A DNA stretch of 40,053 bases from a virus: IMG/VR virus record IMGVR_UViG_3300044638_003952, positions 1 to 40,053 of that record. One strand, given 5' to 3'. Below are positions 15,534 through 22,039 of this stretch, piece after piece. Under the pieces are notes generated by a model. The model was given only the letters and a program-made list of their open reading frames with translations, made no database searches and was not told the origin of the DNA. Every line of letters starts with the position of its first letter. The stretch's first letter is position 1. The position numbers were made by a program, and so were the translations under genes.

Positions 15534-15992
15534 TTAAAAATATTTTCCGATTTGAATAAAGATCGTGGCGGCGGCAGGTTGCGCCTGGGCAGGTTCTAAG
15601 CCTGATGCTTGCAACTGGTGAAATATGTCAGCATAAACCGAAGTCATTAACGTCGCCTTTTCCGTGATTTCATCATGTGTTAGCTTACCGTTGCTTTTAG
15701 GGGGTACATTTGCCGCCTGCTGCACGTTCGCGCCTTCGGTGGGTGTTTGTACCTTTTCAGGTATTTCGTCGGCTGTGACCATGTCAAATGCGACCTTGTA
15801 ACTTTTGCCGTCGTGAATGATGGTAACGGCGTCGTCTTTTTTCAAAGCCATTAACTTTGTATCGTCTGGTTTTCCGTAAACGCGGATGTCCGTACCGTTG
15901 TCTAATGTGATTGCGGCGTTAATGGATGGTCCATATTGACCCTCGAACACTTTTCCCGCCGTGTATTTAACCCTGCCTTTTAGAATATTCAT
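15534..15992 (-). CDS. probable OB-like / ssDNA-associated protein
   Basis: 152 residues from the ATG at 15992, which follows the upstream gene with a 26-base overlap. The first 70 residues form alternating beta strands with a GxxY/VxVYG pattern (ILKGRVKYTAGKVFEGQYG, then ITLDNGTDIRVYGKPDD), like a small OB barrel. A Pro/Ala/Gln-rich linker follows, then a helical C-terminus (LTHDEITEKATLMTSVYADI). A role in ssDNA handling is inferred from the fold impression and gene neighbourhood. It is not a canonical SSB, which is at 21435. Confidence 0.45.
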   Translation of the reverse strand: MNILKGRVKYTAGKVFEGQYGPSINAAITLDNGTDIRVYGKPDDTKLMALKKDDAVTIIHDGKSYKVAFDMVTADEIPEKVQTPTEGANVQQAANVPPKSNGKLTHDEITEKATLMTSVYADIFHQLQASGLEPAQAQPAAATIFIQIGKYF

Positions 15993-16227
15993 TTCCTGCT
16001 TGAATTTGAAAATTTTGAGAATCGTACCACATTTGTTTTTTGTGGTCACTTATTGCCTTCCAGTCTATTTCCTGAGCGTAACTAATCTTATTTCCTGTGT
16101 AAAAGTATTTTTCAAGTTCACCGACTCCCCTTTGCCTCCACCATTTTTGCAAGTGCTTTGGTTCAACGATATGGTTGGGACAAATGCTTAATGAGGCATT
16201 GAGCGCGAAGTCTTGTATATTAATCAT
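15967..16227 (-). CDS. hypothetical protein
   Basis: 86 residues starting MINIQDFALNASLSICPNHI; the ATG overlaps the upstream stop in ATGA. Aromatic and basic centre (HLQKWWRQRGVGELEKYFY). No family recognised. Overlaps the OB-like gene. Confidence 0.7.
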   Translation of the reverse strand: MINIQDFALNASLSICPNHIVEPKHLQKWWRQRGVGELEKYFYTGNKISYAQEIDWKAISDHKKQMWYDSQNFQIQAGNEYSKRQG

Positions 16228-16574
16228 CTTGATTCGGTTATTTGTTGGCATTTAATAATCGCGATTTTGCAACAAGCAATAACTTCAATTCTTAGTTTAT
16301 TAATCGCAGTATCCAAAACCCTTGTTTCATGAGCCTCCAATGTTTCAAGCATCGTTTTTATACAATCAAGGTAATGATCGTGCTTCGCTTCATTATGCCA
16401 ACTAACATAAGCCTGAATCATTCTTTGAGAGTAAATCCAAAAATCAAGAACAATCCAAAAGTCGGCGCGCGACTCATTTCTTAATCTTTCGTTTTCGCCT
16501 TCAAGATATACGATGCGTTCCTCGTAATAACGGGTAAGAGCGTTGTTTGTAAAAGTGCTTTCAATGTTTTCCAT
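16224..16574 (-). CDS. helical hypothetical protein
   Basis: 116 residues, almost all helix: an N-terminal coiled-coil-like part (RYYEERIVYLEGENERLRN) and a longer helical bundle with several Cys near the C-terminus (VIACCKIAIIKCQQ). No signal peptide. No family recognised. The start follows a TTAAAAACAAACCAAA leader. It overlaps the next gene by ATGA. Confidence 0.7.
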   Translation of the reverse strand: MENIESTFTNNALTRYYEERIVYLEGENERLRNESRADFWIVLDFWIYSQRMIQAYVSWHNEAKHDHYLDCIKTMLETLEAHETRVLDTAINKLRIEVIACCKIAIIKCQQITESR

Positions 16575-16586
16575 TTTGGTTTGTTT

Positions 16587-16850
16587 TTAAAGTGATTGAT
16601 TTGTTAAAATTGTCCAGTCCATTTCGTTCTCAGCAACAAGAGGCATGAGATTGTAACGGTTGATTTTTGGATATAACTCCAAGTCAATGTCATGCGGCTC
16701 AAATGTCCAGCCGTGTATCTCCATGTTATCCTCAGGGGAATGCGGCGACGTTTGTCCGTACAAGCCGAAGCCGTGGGAGAAGATCACGTGTACAAAGTGA
16801 CCCAGCTTTTTATCAAGGGTACATTTGCAGGTGTATTTTGTAATATTCAT
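16587..16850 (-). CDS. hypothetical protein
   Basis: 87 residues with mixed beta content and several His (KKLGHFVHVIFSHGFGLYG). No family recognised. Acidic and aromatic C-terminal half (EIHGWTFEPHDIDLELYP). Sits 36 bases downstream of the 72-residue gene, with a GC-rich hairpin between them. Confidence 0.7.
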   Translation of the reverse strand: MNITKYTCKCTLDKKLGHFVHVIFSHGFGLYGQTSPHSPEDNMEIHGWTFEPHDIDLELYPKINRYNLMPLVAENEMDWTILTNQSL

Positions 16851-16869
16851 TTGGTAAGTTTTTGAAGGT

Positions 16870-16889
16870 GGGCGGATTGGTTACCGCCC
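16870..16889 (-). terminator. GC-rich hairpin, possible weak terminator
   Basis: Arms GGGCGG (16870-16875) and CCGCCC (16884-16889), 8-base loop. There is no clear T-run after it leftward (ACCTTCAAAAAC), so it may be a pause or mRNA stability hairpin instead of a terminator. Confidence 0.35.
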
Positions 16890-16896
16890 TGGTGGA

Positions 16897-17115
16897 TTAA
16901 TAATTTACTCTCCTTGCGCCAAACAATTGGTTTTCATTGAACTTACATTCCTGTACTGCTTTCATAAAGCATTCATGATAATCTTTGCCATCCGTTACAA
17001 CGAAAGAACATTTACTATTCCTTCCTTCTTTCAATGCGCCAGTTTTTGTAACGGCTTGTTTTACACTTGAATGTTTAGTGTACAAAAATCTCCAAGATTG
17101 AATTTCGTTTGTCAT
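16897..17115 (-). CDS. small basic hypothetical protein
   Basis: 72 residues, first gene after promoter-like copy C. Basic N-terminus (EIQSWRFLYTKHSSVKQAV), then a beta-like centre with KCSFVVTDGKDYHECF. No family recognised. Being directly downstream of a repeated promoter block suggests its own regulated unit. Confidence 0.7.
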   Translation of the reverse strand: MTNEIQSWRFLYTKHSSVKQAVTKTGALKEGRNSKCSFVVTDGKDYHECFMKAVQECKFNENQLFGARRVNY

Positions 17116-17144
17116 GATTGATACGTTTTTGTTATTTTCAATAC

Positions 17145-17194
17145 GTAAATTTAATATTAATTATTTGAATAAAAAAATATTTACAAAAATAAAT
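17145..17194 (-). promoter_or_regulatory. repeated AT-rich promoter-like block, copy C
   Basis: Third copy of the block, sharing a long identical stretch with copy A. Leftward it has TTTG (plus bases 17184-17187), 20 bases, then TAATTAAT, which predicts initiation near 17149. It is directly downstream of a terminator (17204-17228). Confidence 0.55.
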
Positions 17195-17203
17195 TAAAAA
17201 AAA

Positions 17204-17228
17204 GTGAGGCATAATTTCTATGCCCCAC
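17204..17228 (-). terminator. intrinsic terminator, leftward
   Basis: Arms 17204-17212 and 17220-17228 with a 7-base loop. One plus-strand A/C mismatch becomes a G-U pair in the leftward RNA, giving a full 9-bp stem followed by eight U. This shows the orientation. It ends the replication-gene unit. Confidence 0.85.
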
Positions 17229-17252
17229 CAAAACAAAACCAAATTATGAAAC

Positions 17253-17987
17253 TTATCTTAGCAACACCTTGCGCCAGACGGCTAACTTGTAAGCAAGCGC
17301 GCGGGCACGTGGCATATTTCCTTCTTCAATCTTTCTCATGTGGTTCTTGCGATCAATCATATTGTCCGAGTCTGGCTTTTCCTGCTTTGCCATTTCCTGC
17401 GCCTCAGCCCACAAGGCTTCCTTTTCCCCTTCCTTCCATTCGTTGATATAACCACGCTTCACGCATTCATCGTACCAAAATACGGGTATTTCTTCCAATG
17501 GCTTTTGAAAGTTTTTCAGCTTGTTATCAAAGTCCTTATCGTATTCCTCAGCCACTTTGCCCAGGCGTTTAATGCGATCTTCTTCTTCTTTCTTCGCCTG
17601 AATATCGGAATCCATGGCGAAATATATCTTTTGCCTCCACGTGATATACGCGGTTAATATTCGCCCAATGGCATGAAGGTCAACTTTGCCATATAATTTA
17701 TGGTCATTGATATCAAGCTCTTGTTTGGCAAATTTTTCAAAAGCCAGTTTTATCTCATCAACGGCTAACAACTTGTAATTTGAAATAAAGTCCGTGACTT
17801 CCATCAAGTGTTCAGGCTTTGGCTCAATGCCATACACGGGGAGCAGTTGGCTTAAGGTTTGCGCAATCTTCGGGATGGCTTCCTTTGTCCCTGTTTTAAA
17901 AATCCTGAGTTCGCGGTTCTGGATAACAAGCTGCACGTCTTGTATTTTCTCTTCCACGCGATTTGCAATCATTGGTAAATTGTTCAT
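17253..17987 (-). CDS. helical protein paired with the replication initiator
   Basis: 244 residues, nearly all helical, with a basic middle (KKEEEDRIKRLGKVAEEYDKD) and a C-terminal ALAYKLAVWRKVLLR segment. No Walker motifs, so it is not a DnaC-type AAA loader. It follows the initiator gene by 15 bases in the same unit. By analogy with lambda O and P, it might load or remodel the host helicase, but I see no sequence motif that proves this. Confidence 0.7.
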   Translation of the reverse strand: MNNLPMIANRVEEKIQDVQLVIQNRELRIFKTGTKEAIPKIAQTLSQLLPVYGIEPKPEHLMEVTDFISNYKLLAVDEIKLAFEKFAKQELDINDHKLYGKVDLHAIGRILTAYITWRQKIYFAMDSDIQAKKEEEDRIKRLGKVAEEYDKDFDNKLKNFQKPLEEIPVFWYDECVKRGYINEWKEGEKEALWAEAQEMAKQEKPDSDNMIDRKNHMRKIEEGNMPRARALAYKLAVWRKVLLR

Positions 17988-18002
17988 AATTGGTTGTTTT
18001 TA

Positions 18003-18968
18003 TTAATCTTGAAACTTTGCCATTCTTTCGGCAAGCAATTCTTGAATCCTGTCATTATACGCCTTATCCTTTGCCGCTGGGCTTGTCGTTTGGTAAGCCG
18101 TGAATATCTTTGAGGCTTGTCCGTAAATGTTTGCTATGGTGAAATTTGCCCTCAGCCATTTGTCATTCAAGTTCCACGCCGCTTGTATAAATACCTTCAA
18201 TGCCTCAATGCTATCGCCCTGCCTGTCTATTTTGTCAATGTATTTCAGGAGGTTTGCCATTTGCCCTGCATCTTTTGGCATCATTATATAATGTCCATTT
18301 TGGTCAGTTGGATACGCGGCACCGGATAACGATTCAAAGGTTTGGCAAAACACGGAAAAGGCGGCGTAAGTGGGGGAGGGAATCTTTTCTTTTTCCTTTT
18401 TTTCGCAACTTTTTGCTTTTTCTTTTTCAACAAGGGAAACTAAGGTAAAAGGGTTGACTTTGGGGCTTTGGACATTTGTAAAATCATTTGTTTCAACTTT
18501 TGTGAAGTGCGAAAATTCCGAAGGATTTTCAAAAGATATATCTGTTGTATTCTCTGAAGTATTATCTGTTGTATTCTCTGTATTACATTCGTTAATTTCA
18601 CCATTATACTTTTGTGATTTTAACTTATTCAGTTTAGTGGATTTCACTAACGTATTTTCGTTAATTGCATTTATCAACAATGTGACGTTTATGTCATAAT
18701 GTGTTTTCGCGGGAATGCCATGAAGGGTAATCATTATAAATGGAAGTTCCTTTAATCTTGATTTTGCGCCTCTCAATTCATTTAATGATAACATTGTTTC
18801 CTCCATGATTTCTGCGTCACTTTTGTAAAACTTTCGACCTTTGACGGCTGAATACCAATACATGATTTGACTTAAAAGTAATCCAGCGTTCACGCTTCCA
18901 GTTAACTTTATGTAAATTGGGTAAACCGCTATCGGTCTTTGATTAAGGTTTATTAAAATTTCTTTCAT
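18003..18968 (-). CDS. phage replication initiator-like protein (winged-helix N-terminus)
   Basis: 321 residues. Residues 1-100 look like the winged-helix DNA-binding domain of phage replisome organisers (AGLLLSQIMYWYSAVKG, then AEIMEETMLSLNELRGAKSRLKELPFI). Residues about 105-195 are a low-complexity Asn/Thr/Glu linker. The C-terminal part is helical and ends in AAWNLNDKWLRANFTIANIY, as in several replication proteins. The DNA encoding the linker carries an exact 18-bp direct repeat, so the origin may lie within the gene, as in lambda O. It is the first gene of a unit that starts after a terminator. No primase or helicase gene is present, so it would recruit host machinery. Confidence 0.7.
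   Translation of the reverse strand: MKEILINLNQRPIAVYPIYIKLTGSVNAGLLLSQIMYWYSAVKGRKFYKSDAEIMEETMLSLNELRGAKSRLKELPFIMITLHGIPAKTHYDINVTLLINAINENTLVKSTKLNKLKSQKYNGEINECNTENTTDNTSENTTDISFENPSEFSHFTKVETNDFTNVQSPKVNPFTLVSLVEKEKAKSCEKKEKEKIPSPTYAAFSVFCQTFESLSGAAYPTDQNGHYIMMPKDAGQMANLLKYIDKIDRQGDSIEALKVFIQAAWNLNDKWLRANFTIANIYGQASKIFTAYQTTSPAAKDKAYNDRIQELLAERMAKFQD
18539..18580. repeat. 18-bp direct repeat in the initiator gene, candidate iterons
   Basis: TATCTGTTGTATTCTCTG occurs at 18539-18556 and again at 18563-18580, a 24-base period, with AT-rich DNA on both sides and a small inverted repeat (TTAGTG 18634-18639 / CACTAA 18645-18650). In protein it is the ENTTD repeat. Two copies are few for iterons. 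Confidence 0.5.
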
Positions 18969-18985
18969 ACAGCATATTTTAAAAA

Positions 18986-19007
18986 GGCGCAGGTATTAAC
19001 CCGCGCC
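18986..19007 (-). terminator. intrinsic terminator, leftward
   Basis: Arms GGCGCAGG (18986-18993) and CCCGCGCC (19000-19007), 6-base loop; the one mismatch becomes G-U in the leftward RNA. Five U follow. It separates the ParB-fold gene from the initiator gene. Confidence 0.8.
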
Positions 19008-19015
19008 CAATTTTA

Positions 19016-19816
19016 TTATTTTTGTAAAATAATCCTTGTTTTACCCTGATTTCTAAAATTGTAAATATGCTCAATGTTTGCCATTATAACACTTACTGTC
19101 GAACTTCTCCTATGTTGGTCAGGGAATGTTGTAGCCTTTTTTACAAATTGATTTAAATTAAACTCAGGATTATTTATACATTTATTTAAACATCTTAAAT
19201 ATGCTACTATCATAACATCTGGAATGACTGTTTTAATTTTTCTTGCAGCATTAAAAATATATTCAGCTTTATTATTAGCATCGAATTTATAATATCCTTT
19301 TCTAATTAAATCGCCTTTTTCGCTATTGCCTTTTGAGTAAATATCTCTAATACTATCAAGACTTGTTAATTCTGCGCAAATCATTAATCCAAAATCTTTA
19401 TTAGCCTCGTAAAATTCTTGTAATCTAATATAATCTTTGTACCCTAAATCACAGTAACTTCTAATATAGTCTGCTATTGACCAGTTAGATTGATTTCTGT
19501 TTAGCGTTATAGCTGTTTTTAAATCGTAATTATTTACTTTATGATAGTAAATAATTGAATTTAATTTTCTTGCAGCCATTAATCTGTGTTGACCGTCTAT
19601 GACTTCGTAATTTTCGTTCACAATGATTGGCATTTGTAAAAATCCATTTTCCTCTATGGATTTTACCAATCTTTCAACATTTGCTAAATTAATGTTTCTA
19701 TTTCCTTCCAGGATTTTAAAAACGCTAAGGTCAAGAGTTGAATGAATCTGTAAATCATTTTGGCTCATCGCTGGTGTTGCGTCCGCCAAAATTGGATTTG
19801 ATTGTAAATTTAACAT
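19016..19816 (-). CDS. ParB/Srx-fold nuclease-like protein
   Basis: 266 residues. The ParB N-terminal fold is seen at about residues 42-85: NVERLVKSIEENGFLQMPIIV, then YEVIDGQHRLMAARKLN, where DGQHR is the conserved box (GGHR in many). The rest is helical and unfamiliar. Such proteins bind NTPs or act as DNases in phages and plasmids; no partition partner (ParA) is present. It has its own 5' region with a structured RNA (19849-19939) and is closed by a terminator. A second ParB-fold protein lies at 23864. Confidence 0.75.
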   Translation of the reverse strand: MLNLQSNPILADATPAMSQNDLQIHSTLDLSVFKILEGNRNINLANVERLVKSIEENGFLQMPIIVNENYEVIDGQHRLMAARKLNSIIYYHKVNNYDLKTAITLNRNQSNWSIADYIRSYCDLGYKDYIRLQEFYEANKDFGLMICAELTSLDSIRDIYSKGNSEKGDLIRKGYYKFDANNKAEYIFNAARKIKTVIPDVMIVAYLRCLNKCINNPEFNLNQFVKKATTFPDQHRRSSTVSVIMANIEHIYNFRNQGKTRIILQK

Positions 19817-19848
19817 ATAAAAAAATTTAAGAAATTACAAATAAAAAT

Positions 19849-19939
19849 GCCCCAATAGCTAGACATCTACCGGGGCAAGGTGAAACAAAAATAGTTTGTT
19901 TCATGCTCCTTTGGGACGTTGTCTAGTCCGTTCCAAAGG
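19849..19939 (-). ncRNA. structured RNA with three hairpins and kissing loops
   Basis: Read leftward. Hairpin A has outer arms CCUUUG/CAAAGG and inner arms GGAC/GUCC (19908-19939) with loop UAGACAAC. Hairpin B has arms UGAAACAAA/UUUGUUUCA (19881-19903), 9 bp perfect. Hairpin C (19849-19876) has arms GCCCCGGUAG/CUAUUGGGGC with loop AUGUCUAG. UAGACA of loop A is complementary to UGUCUA of loop C. Hairpin C is followed by AUUUUUAUUU, terminator-like. Two positions in stem C are G-U on the minus strand but A-C on the plus, so the RNA is from the minus strand. It could be a small RNA or a leader controlling the ParB-like gene 33 bases downstream. I know no matching family. Confidence 0.55.
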
Positions 19940-19963
19940 TTATGTAAATATACAAAATATTAA

Positions 19964-20119
19964 TTACTTTCCCCTTCTTTTTTTCCACGGCGGATTCCCC
20001 ACGGCGCTTTGCATTTCCATGTATTTTACCACGGCTGGCGGTGTTTCGTATGTCACAGACGGAAATTCATTTCCCTCTGTGAAAACCTTGTCCAATGCTG
20101 CCTTAATATAATTTGCCAT
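19964..20119 (-). CDS. small basic hypothetical protein
   Basis: 51 residues from ATG 20119, which lies four bases after the methyltransferase stop. Sequence MANYIKAALDKVFTEGNEFP followed by SVTYETPPAVVKYMEMQS and a basic end (WKKRRGK). No family recognised; likely coupled to the methyltransferase. Confidence 0.6.
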   Translation of the reverse strand: MANYIKAALDKVFTEGNEFPSVTYETPPAVVKYMEMQSAVGNPPWKKRRGK

Positions 20120-20123
20120 ACCT

Positions 20124-20732
20124 TTACTTTTTCTCCCGTTTAACAAATAACAACCCCCACGGCGTCACCTCCGTCGCTTCCCTGAGTAAGTCAAAACCGT
20201 GGCGATGAAACAAGGCAACCCATTCGTCTTTTTGCTTCAAGTTAATATGACCCCATTCAATGTCCCAGGCTGGATCGGCTGAAGCATGAGGCGTGGACGT
20301 AAAATAAAAATACTTTTTACAGGCCTTGTAAAGGATTGGCATGACAAAAGATATTTGTTCGTCGGTCATGTGTTCAAAGACTTCGGTGGAATAAATGGCA
20401 TCGTATGAACCATGAGTCTTTAATTCATATCTTCCTAACTGGTATTTCGTCACCCATTTGGCAAGTAAATATCTATTTGGGTCAATGCCCTTGCTTATCG
20501 CAAATTCCCTTTCATACGGGTTAATGTCGTAACCCATGTAATTATACAAGCCCACGCGCTGGCACGCGGATAAAAAGAATCCAAGTCCTGAGCCGAACTC
20601 AAACACGGATTCGCACCCCATGATTTGCAAAACCCTTGCGCCGTTGGTATGCAAGTTGACAAGGGGTTCATAATCCGTGGTGGTAAAACCAAGTTCCACG
20701 GATTTGTCAAAAAAGAATTTGTTATCAATCAT
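20124..20732 (-). CDS. class I SAM-dependent methyltransferase
   Basis: 202 residues from ATG 20732; an in-frame extension upstream would read through a tRNA-like element and is rejected. An ACAAAAACAAAAGCAA leader precedes the ATG. Motif I is VFEFGSGLGFF (43-53), followed by YMGYDINPYE (66-74) and the YDAIYSTEVFEHM segment (110-122) typical of small-molecule or SAM methyltransferase folds with the EH motif. No DNA methylase (D/N)PPY motif was found, so the substrate is uncertain and could be a small molecule, protein or glycan. It is the first protein gene of the leftward domain. Confidence 0.85.
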   Translation of the reverse strand: MIDNKFFFDKSVELGFTTTDYEPLVNLHTNGARVLQIMGCESVFEFGSGLGFFLSACQRVGLYNYMGYDINPYEREFAISKGIDPNRYLLAKWVTKYQLGRYELKTHGSYDAIYSTEVFEHMTDEQISFVMPILYKACKKYFYFTSTPHASADPAWDIEWGHINLKQKDEWVALFHRHGFDLLREATEVTPWGLLFVKREKK

Positions 20733-20773
20733 TTGCTTTTGTTTTTGTAACCATGTTCCTGAGGGCAGGAAAA

Positions 20774-20867
20774 TACAAGGTCGGGAATCGAACCCGCTTG
20801 TGTACCGCTCAACGTTGGGTAGCTTGCGTACACGGTTAGCCCTGGCGATACCTTTCGCCACCTTGCT
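20774..20867 (-). tRNA. tRNA-like element 1 (94 nt, aberrant anticodon region)
   Basis: Read leftward: acceptor AGCAAGG pairs with CCUUGUA (last pair mismatched), then UG, a D-type arm GCG/CGC, a 47-base central region, T arm GCGGG-UUCGAUU-CCCGA (one mismatch) and the acceptor. The central region contains an alternative long stem GUGUAC/GUACAC in place of a 5-bp stem with a 7-base, U33-containing loop. No CCA is encoded. It could be a degenerate or decoy tRNA. Confidence 0.5.
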
Positions 20868-21008
20868 TTTTACACCGTTCCATCCCTTTATCAACGCACG
20901 GTGCCAGCATTGCTCAACCTTCGGGTGGTAAGTTGTGGTACAATACAGACTTTAGAAATATTACCACCATCTATTTCACTCTAGTTTAATGTCTGCCATT
21001 TGTAGAGC

Positions 21009-21127
21009 AGCAAGGGCAGGATTCGAACCTGCATGAACGTTTTTCTTATCGTACCGTAACTTAATCGGACACTTTCGATTCGCTACTATCGGAACTTTTT
21101 AGCGTCTACCAATTCCGCCACCTTGCT
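21009..21127 (-). tRNA. tRNA-like element 2 (119 nt, Leu-type D arm, aberrant centre)
   Basis: Acceptor AGCAAGG/CCUUGCU is a perfect 7 bp and the T arm GCAGG-UUCGAAU-CCUGC a perfect 5 bp. The D arm reads GCGGAAUUGGUAGACGC, as in bacterial tRNA-Leu. The 69 bases between D and T arm exceed a class II tRNA by about 35 and I find no 5-7-5 anticodon arm; instead CGCUA/UAGCG and AAUCG/CGAUU hairpins are possible. An insertion or tiny intron is another explanation. Confidence 0.55.
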
Positions 21128-21205
21128 AAATTTGCCGTCTGTCCGTGCTGTCAATATGGATATTTTGTGTACAATTCAGGATTCTCATATTTCTACCTTA
21201 GTTGT

Positions 21206-21277
21206 AACAAGGGTGGGATTTGAACCCACAATGTCAGCCGCGGTCGCCGCTTTGCGTTACCCATCCGCCACCTTGTT
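21206..21277 (-). tRNA. tRNA-like element 3 (72 nt, aberrant anticodon arm)
   Basis: Acceptor AACAAGG/CCUUGUU perfect, D arm GCG-GAUGGGUAA-CGC, T arm GUGGG-UUCAAAU-CCCAC perfect, total 72 nt, a normal class I size. The centre AAAGCGGCGACCGCGGCU is very GC-rich and folds as GCGG-CGA-CCGC or a stem with a G-G mismatch and a 6-base loop, with no U33. It shares the 5' AxCAAGGUGGCG with the other two elements. Confidence 0.55.
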
Positions 21278-21353
21278 AATTTGCAAGTGAAGGAATCTAA
21301 TCTTCGTCTTTTTGCCGTCGCAAAACATTTTAACATTAAACTAACTTGCGCCA

Positions 21354-21361
21354 CAAAGATA
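21354..21361 (-). promoter_or_regulatory. leftward promoter -7 candidate
   Basis: TATCTTTG on the minus strand (plus CAAAGATA), an exact TAnnTTTG -7 box of the Bacteroidetes type. I see no good TTTG at 19-21 bases upstream. It would start the leftward transcript near 21347, just before tRNA-like element 3. Confidence 0.5.
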
Positions 21362-21389
21362 TAAAAATATTCTTAAAAAATATTTTAAA

Positions 21390-21417
21390 TTTGATAACAA
21401 ATAAAATATTATTTTTG
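21390..21417 (+). promoter_or_regulatory. rightward promoter candidate for ssb
   Basis: TTTG at 21390-21393 and TATTTTTG at 21410-21417, an exact TAnnTTTG. The 16-base spacer is shorter than the usual 19-21. The ssb ATG is at 21435. Together with the leftward candidate this forms a short divergent promoter region (about 21340-21435). Confidence 0.5.
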
Positions 21418-21434
21418 CAGAAAGAAAAAATACA

Positions 21435-21812
21435 ATGATAAAATTAATAGTTGCAGGTCGTATTGGTCAGGATGCTGAAATTAAGTCCGTGGGAGATACA
21501 ACCGTTTGTTCCTTCTCCGTGGCTCATACGGAAAAGACGTTTGGAAACAATCCCACGGAAAAGACGGTTTGGGTCACTTGCTCAATGTGGGGTGAACGTG
21601 GTTCCAAACTTGCGCCACACTTGCTAAAAGGTACGTATGTCGTGGTCGAAGGAACAGGCGGCGTGAATGCGTACATGAAAAACGGAGAACCGACGGGAAT
21701 CATTCGTTGCATGGTAAATAATATCGAGTTTGGAGGCAAGGCAACGCCTGGGGAGAACAACCCGAAGATGACAAATGAAACAACGGTAAAAGACGAATCA
21801 CTCCCATTTTAA
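21435..21812 (+). CDS. ssb: single-stranded DNA-binding protein
   Basis: 125 residues. OB-fold SSB signature from MIKLIVAGRIGQDAEIK, through VCSFSVAHTEK and KTVWVTCSMWGERGSKLAPH, to YVVVEGTGGVNAYMKNGEP. The C-terminus is DESLPF, the acidic tip that recruits partner proteins. The linker is short compared with cellular SSB (about 170). It is the first gene of the rightward domain, with its own promoter candidate. Confidence 0.93.
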   Translation: MIKLIVAGRIGQDAEIKSVGDTTVCSFSVAHTEKTFGNNPTEKTVWVTCSMWGERGSKLAPHLLKGTYVVVEGTGGVNAYMKNGEPTGIIRCMVNNIEFGGKATPGENNPKMTNETTVKDESLPF

Positions 21813-21814
21813 TT

Positions 21815-22039
21815 ATGACACCTGAATATCAAAAGCAATATCGGGAAAACATGACCGAATACCAGAAGCAAAAGCTAAGGGAATATTTTAGGCTTTATCA
21901 CCAAAACCAATCACCTGAGAAAAAGGCTGAGAAAAGCATTAGGAATAAAGCATGGTATCAAGCCAACAAAGAGAGGGTAAATAAATACCAAATGGAACGT
22001 TATTACAGATTAAAAGAACAAAAAAATGAATGTCAATAA
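21815..22039 (+). CDS. small basic Tyr/Lys/Arg-rich protein, fourth family member
   Basis: 74 residues, MTPEYQKQYRENMTEYQKQK, then LREYFRLYHQNQSPEKKAEK and KYQMERYYRLKEQK. It has the same composition and style (YQKQ/YYRLK, N-terminal Y..YR) as the three tandem genes at 13047-13720, but on the opposite strand and downstream of ssb. Highly charged and helical, probably nucleic-acid binding. The ATG is 2 bases after the ssb stop. Confidence 0.75.
   Translation: MTPEYQKQYRENMTEYQKQKLREYFRLYHQNQSPEKKAEKSIRNKAWYQANKERVNKYQMERYYRLKEQKNECQ

Noticed and set aside
19825-19903. 25-codon reading frame within the structured RNA, preceded by AAAGGAGC
   Set aside because: The peptide has no family look and the Shine-Dalgarno-like sequence is not used elsewhere in this phage; RNA structure explains the bases better.
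20733-20894. N-terminal extension of the methyltransferase
   Set aside because: The extension would be translated from tRNA-like element 1 and has no methyltransferase character; ATG 20732 has a typical leader.
20868-21008. A fourth tRNA-like element between elements 1 and 2
   Set aside because: Some short inverted repeats exist, but there is no T-loop (TTCRA) and no acceptor pairing; I see no gene in this stretch.
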